Shown here: positions 60,108-64,000 of the stretch, in pieces
Layout: each line of letters opens with the position of its first letter
Numbering within the stretch: the first letter of the stretch is position 1
DNA from: Nyssa sinensis
Taxonomy: Eukaryota > Streptophyta > Magnoliopsida > Cornales > Nyssaceae
Reading direction: 5' to 3'
Assembly: GCA_008638375.1 (NCBI GenBank)
Contig: CM018046.1
Location: 43,547,706 to 43,611,705 of the forward strand
DNA: 64,000 bases
The notes under the pieces: generated by a model
Told to the model about the DNA's origin: nothing
The model's input: the letters and a program-made list of their open reading frames with translations, nothing else
The model's database searches: none
Position numbers and translations under genes: made by a program

Positions 60108-60260
60108 ATGCTGTCAATCCCCGGCACCACCACCAGAATTCCAGACCGCACATGCATTGTTATGGCCTGTCTCTACAGGTCACCCAAGAAAGTGATTAGC
60201 AAACTTTGTAAAAAGCTTCTTGGACCATGGAAGAGAACAACTGCTTCTCATGTCTCCTAA
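60108..60260 (+). CDS. Small hypothetical ORF, 50 codons
   Basis: The frame is open from 60003 to 60260 and its only useful ATG start is at 60108. The peptide has a Thr-rich head and a basic Cys-containing core, CIVMACLYRSPKKVISKLCK, ending PWKRTTASHVS. Composition and codon use are less AT-rich than the surroundings, which suggests coding origin. An upstream exon is possible, since the frame is open back to an AG at 60025-60026. I do not recognise the family. It could equally be a gene fragment. Confidence 0.3.
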   Translation: MLSIPGTTTRIPDRTCIVMACLYRSPKKVISKLCKKLLGPWKRTTASHVS

Positions 60261-61875
60261 GTGAACCCCACCATGCTTAAAGTCAACAGAGGTCCGCTAC
60301 ATCAATATATCGATGGGACTGGTACATAACTGTGTTAGTGAGCTCTTCCAATAATATCATTTCACATGTATTATGATTCATCCTTTTCAGTAGTGTTATT
60401 AAAAAGATCTCGTGATATAGTGCCACGTGATGTACCAGAACCACCAAAGAACTTCTCATAATCATACTATATTGGCAGCTCTCTACAATTAGTTCTTGCC
60501 CCCTCCAACTTTGAAGGGTGGGGCTAGCACAAAGACTCCTTACCAAAGGATTAGTCCTGTTTGGTAAGTGGGGTCAAATGAATGACAAAAGGTAACAAGT
60601 AGGAGATGTAAATGGAAGCACTATAAAATAATCATGAAATTTGTTTTGTAGATGGATAATGGACTGGATGGCCAGTGTGGAAACTAAAATCCTAATTTTG
60701 AAAATCATGGCAAAGGAATCAAATCTCCAAATTGATATTGATGTGATAAAAAGTGTACTCTACATTTGCCATCTTTATGTTTCGAGTTTGAGACATTTCT
60801 ACCCTTCACTCCTACCAATCAATACATCAAAAGCTTGAATTCAATGAAGGATGAAGACAGAGTCCAGCAAATCTGAGATGCTTCCTATATTATTTTTTAT
60901 AGACCCACTGTAGCAATTCCATAGAATATAGAACAATTCTTCCAAACAACCCACAATCAACCTAAATTGCAGACATGTTGAGCCCAATTTTGTGTTAAAC
61001 GCAGGATGATTTCACTAATCCAGATAGTAACCTTTGGCAAGTCAAAACAGAGCCTCAAAACTATAGCATTTGTTTCCATCCGCTTTTTTCAATACACCAC
61101 TTCAGTTCACAAAGTGATGGATGAAGATAAATTAGAACCATTTTTTTTTGGTAATCCAGACCGATCCCACTAACCGCAACCCTCAGTCGCATGGCCGGAT
61201 TGTAAACCGGAAGCTTACAGGGAGGTGGCACCCAAAGAGAGTTGCACTCAGTGAAATTTGAACTTGCTTTCTCTTCAGTTCATCATATGCGATAGAAAAT
61301 CTGTTTATTATATATATTACATCATCAGGACAATGATCTACAACCTACTAGTTTTTTCTTTGAGGCACAGATCGGAAAATTTTAGGATAATTGCGATCTC
61401 TCTACACCTGGGTTCCAAGCACAAACAAAAATCAAGCCTCAAAACCAATCTCTCATAAGCTTAAAACAATATCATGTTGGGACAGGCTCCTGCAGCTATT
61501 CATGGACCACATTTTAAGGTGTTTGGCTGCCAAGTGACTTTCATTTATTTAACACATCAAACTATGAACACATTACATGTATGACGTCCTTTATAATTTT
61601 TGTATTTGTAAAATTTTTGTGAAACTTATTGTATTGTTAAAATAATAAATATAATTATACTAATGTAACGAGCTCATAAATAACTTCTCGAAATTCTGCA
61701 TATAGCAAATGTCTTACCACCCGAACAAGTGTGAGAAGACTATAAATTACGAATTACCATGCTTACAGTAATACCACAGCCCACCTGTACTCTAGCTATT
61801 AAATACCTGTCAGATTTACATTTCTAGTGTGAAAATTAGCAATATAAAAAAACTGTTACCTAGTATAGAAACCAA
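60261..61875. other. Intergenic DNA
   Basis: No gene was recognised. About 61150-61262 is a more GC-balanced block ('ccgatcccactaaccgcaacc', 'gcatggccggattgtaaacc') that may be a SINE or other dispersed repeat; its ends were not fixed. Open frames at 60283-60546 (-) and 60641-60838 are unsupported. Confidence 0.4.
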
Positions 61876-61894
61876 ACATTTGGCATTGGAGTGT

Positions 61895-62235
61895 ACACTG
61901 CTAGATATAGCTGCCTGGGATTTCATTAGGAGTCAACAGCCAAAAGTGGATTGGAGTGGTGTAGTCTGGTTCAGGACACACCAACCAAGGCAAGCTTTTA
62001 TTCTCTGGCTGGGCTGGCATTCAATCAGGGCCTCACTACAAAGGCTAGATTAAAGGAATGGGGGCTAAACATTGAGGACAGTTGCAGTTTTTGTGGCTCT
62101 CACAGTGAAACTAGAAATCATTCCTTCTTTGAGTGTGCTTTTCCAACTAAAGTATGGGGAGAAGGTCTGAGAAACTGCATGCTTCAAGGGCTCCAAACTG
62201 CTTGGGACCAAATAGTAAAATGGGTACTACTTTAG
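61895..62235 (+). pseudogene. LINE ORF2 C-terminal (zf-RVT) fragment
   Basis: First frame: VVWFRTHQPRQAFILWLGWH; after a frameshift near 62035 it continues LKEWGLNIEDSCSFCG and HSFFECAFPTKVWGEGL. This is the zf-RVT pattern of plant L1-type ORF2 (CxxC...H..FFECPF...W). Beyond the TRIM insertion the end of the ORF resumes at about 62796 as ERNRRCFSNQKRDMDIL and finishes at 62962. Confidence 0.8.
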
Positions 62236-62418
62236 CAAAAGAGCAGACTTTTCCAACCTCTATTATTCTCCAACCTTCTCATCTACTGAGAAGGTCTGAG
62301 AAACTGCATGCTTCAAGGGCTCCAAACTGCTTGGGACCAAATAGTAAAATGGGTAACTACTTTAGCAAAAGAGCAAACTTTTCCAACCTCTATTATTCTC
62401 CTCACCTTCTCATCTACT
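62159..62418. repeat. Tandem duplication of about 130 bp within the LINE
   Basis: Copies start GAGAAGGTCTGAGAAACTGC at 62159 and 62288 and are nearly identical (one extra A and a few substitutions in copy 2). The high identity means the duplication is recent compared with the LINE insertion. Confidence 0.9.
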
Positions 62419-62441
62419 GTTTACCACATTTGAATGGAAAG

Positions 62442-62794
62442 TATTGGAGTATCCCACATCGCTCGTCTCTAACTCTTCTGATCTATATATAAGGGCCCTC
62501 TCTACCCCTCTTAGCACCTGGGTTTTAAGGATTGAGCTAATTGAGAGTTGGGCCTTCAAATTTCAATATGGTATCAGAGTCAGGCCAGAGCTCTAACTTT
62601 GAGCTAGAGGAGTCGGGGGCATGCCCATCTCGCTTTCACTGCGACATGCATGTAATCCAGGAGGCGTGTTGGAGTATCTTACATCGCTCGTCTCTAGCTC
62701 TTTTGGTCTATATATAAAGGCCCTCTCTACCTCTCCTTAATAATTGGGTTTTAAGGATCGAGCTAATTTGGAGTTGGGCCTCCAAATTTCAATA
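62442..62794 (+). mobile_element. TRIM (miniature LTR) element, 353 bp
   Basis: Two direct repeats, 62442-62568 and 62667-62794, share TTGGAGTATC, ACATCGCTCGTCTCTA, TATATAAGG/AAGG, CCCTCTCTACC and a GGTTTTAAGGAT...GAGCTAATT block. They flank 98 bp that begins exactly with the primer site TGGTATCAGAGTC. The target duplication GAAAG is exact (62437-62441 and 62795-62799). Removing the element restores the LINE reading ...GAAAGAAATAGAAG. There is no coding sequence, so it depends on other elements. The left LTR has TA where TG is expected. Confidence 0.85.
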
Positions 62795-63184
62795 GAAAGA
62801 AATAGAAGATGTTTTTCAAATCAGAAAAGGGATATGGATATCCTCTGTACGGACCTCAGAAAGTCATTAACTGAGATGGTCTCTACCCGGAGGAATGTCC
62901 CAAGGACTGAGAGAAATTGGCTGCTTAAGTCTCAGTGTTGGTGTTACAAACAAGATCTTTAAGAAGGAATAGACTTTAGTTGTTTGGCTTTCAACTTTCC
63001 CTGTTTTCTGCAAGCTTAGCTTCTGTGACAAGGTTTGTATAGTTGGCTTTGATGCATTAATCAGTGTCATGCTTGATGATGGTATGTAATTGGTTGTATT
63101 GAAGTTCTGCTTCTTGTATCTGGGTGTTCCCTAACTTTTGGTTGAAATGAAATTCATTTACCAAAAAAAAAAACATTTGGCATT

Positions 63185-64000
63185 ATTTTGGCAAAAATCA
63201 ACAAAATAAAGTAATAAAAAGAAGACAAAAGAGATATTAACTAGGCCATGTTTTCAACTAATTACTAGGCTAATTTAGATGATTTAGCTTCGAAAGTGAT
63301 AATTCAGCGGCTCCCCACTTGTAAAATTTGAAAATAAAGTGAACAAATGGTAGAAGATACCTTAGAAGACGACACATGCACTTTACATATAAATCGACAA
63401 AGCAAGCAGAAGAAAAAGGTGAATGAAATCAAGGAAAAGTAGGGTCACATATTGCTTTCTAACATATAATTCTAGAAAAGATTTAATGAAGAAAGCTTGA
63501 AATCAGAAAAAGAAAATTTGAAAACTATTACGAAGACATTTGATAAAAATAGATAAGTTAGATCTTATGGTTGTAAACTGTGAATAAAAATAAATTTTAA
63601 GTGATATTAAATTACATGTAGATAGATGTATTTATAATTTGAAAAGTCTTATATTGAGTTGTAATAGAGTTTTTCGTCAAAAATCAACTTTTTCATTAAA
63701 AATCATACATAAGACAATAGCTAACAAGTTCGGACGGACTATAGATGGTTTGCATGCAAGAAAAAAACTTTCACAATAGAATTTAGATCATTTGAACGAT
63801 CAAAATATGCATTCGGACACAGATTTAAATTGTTCGAACATGTATTGCTTCGCTGGAGACTGACGTATATACTCTAACTTCAAACAATCATATTTCACTT
63901 TTACAAAGTCAGATTGGGACGTTTTACCTATCATTGTGAAACTCGGAAGTTTATTTTCATATGAACTTGGTATCATTTCCAAATGAAAAGTATTTTTTGA
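63185..64000. other. Intergenic DNA
   Basis: AT-rich, with no gene, repeat boundary or RNA gene recognised. Confidence 0.5.

Larger units (their letters stand above)
61888..63172 (+). mobile_element. 5'-truncated LINE with 12-bp target duplication
   Basis: The exact repeat ACATTTGGCATT flanks it at 61876-61887 and 63173-63184, and it ends in A10 (63163-63172). The body is only about 1.3 kb and retains the C-terminal end of ORF2 and the 3' UTR, as expected for 5'-truncated target-primed insertions. It carries an internal 130-bp duplication (62159-62418) and a TRIM insertion (62442-62794). Confidence 0.85.

Overview
This window reads as nuclear DNA of a flowering plant, most likely a eudicot and possibly woody. 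The DNA is AT-rich with many (TA)n and (TG)n tracts. Its two recognisable host genes are plant-specific families: a PADRE/DUF4228 protein and a secondary-wall NAC factor of the NST/SND1 group. Most of the rest is plant transposable-element sequence: CACTA, Ty1/copia, Ty3-like, LINE, TRIM and hAT-like elements. Species cannot be fixed from sequence alone.

Layout. 1-6.9 kb: AT-rich intergenic DNA with a purine/pyrimidine-biased block near 3.1-3.7 kb. 7.0-7.8 kb (+): single-exon PADRE gene with an N-terminal MGNC lipidation signal. 7.8-24.2 kb: intergenic, with two hAT-like elements carrying imperfect 8-bp target duplications (10733-11224 and 20305-20999), a solo LTR (16323-16651) and local tandem duplications. 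24.8-26.6 kb (+): three-exon NAC gene, 407 codons, complete. 28.1-45.1 kb: a nest. A degenerate LINE on the minus strand has an 11.2-kb CACTA transposon (28147-39368, AGC target duplication) inserted in its 3' tail and a truncated copia element inserted in its reverse-transcriptase region. 46.0-47.8 kb: internally deleted Ty3-type relic (-). 49.76-56.26 kb (+): structurally complete copia element with two 395-bp LTRs and a TGCTT target duplication. 56.3-61.8 kb: intergenic, with a SINE-like fragment and a small unassigned ORF. 61.9-63.2 kb (+): 5'-truncated LINE with a 12-bp target duplication, itself carrying a 130-bp tandem duplication and a 353-bp TRIM element.

The CACTA element carries, on the minus strand, a decayed TnpD-type transposase (36247-32592) and, 116 bp downstream, a six-exon TnpA-like/Transposase_24 gene (32475-31005) that is nearly open. 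Next to them lies a 2-kb array of 161-bp tandem repeats, and both ends have dense inverted TTAGCGACGCACA-type subterminal motifs. Most premature stops in the CACTA and copia genes can be explained by single C-to-T changes, which fits decay under cytosine methylation.

The host genes are unrelated in function as far as the sequence shows. The most unusual structure is the 161-bp array inside the CACTA element, which repeats an 18-bp dyad once per nucleosome-sized unit.
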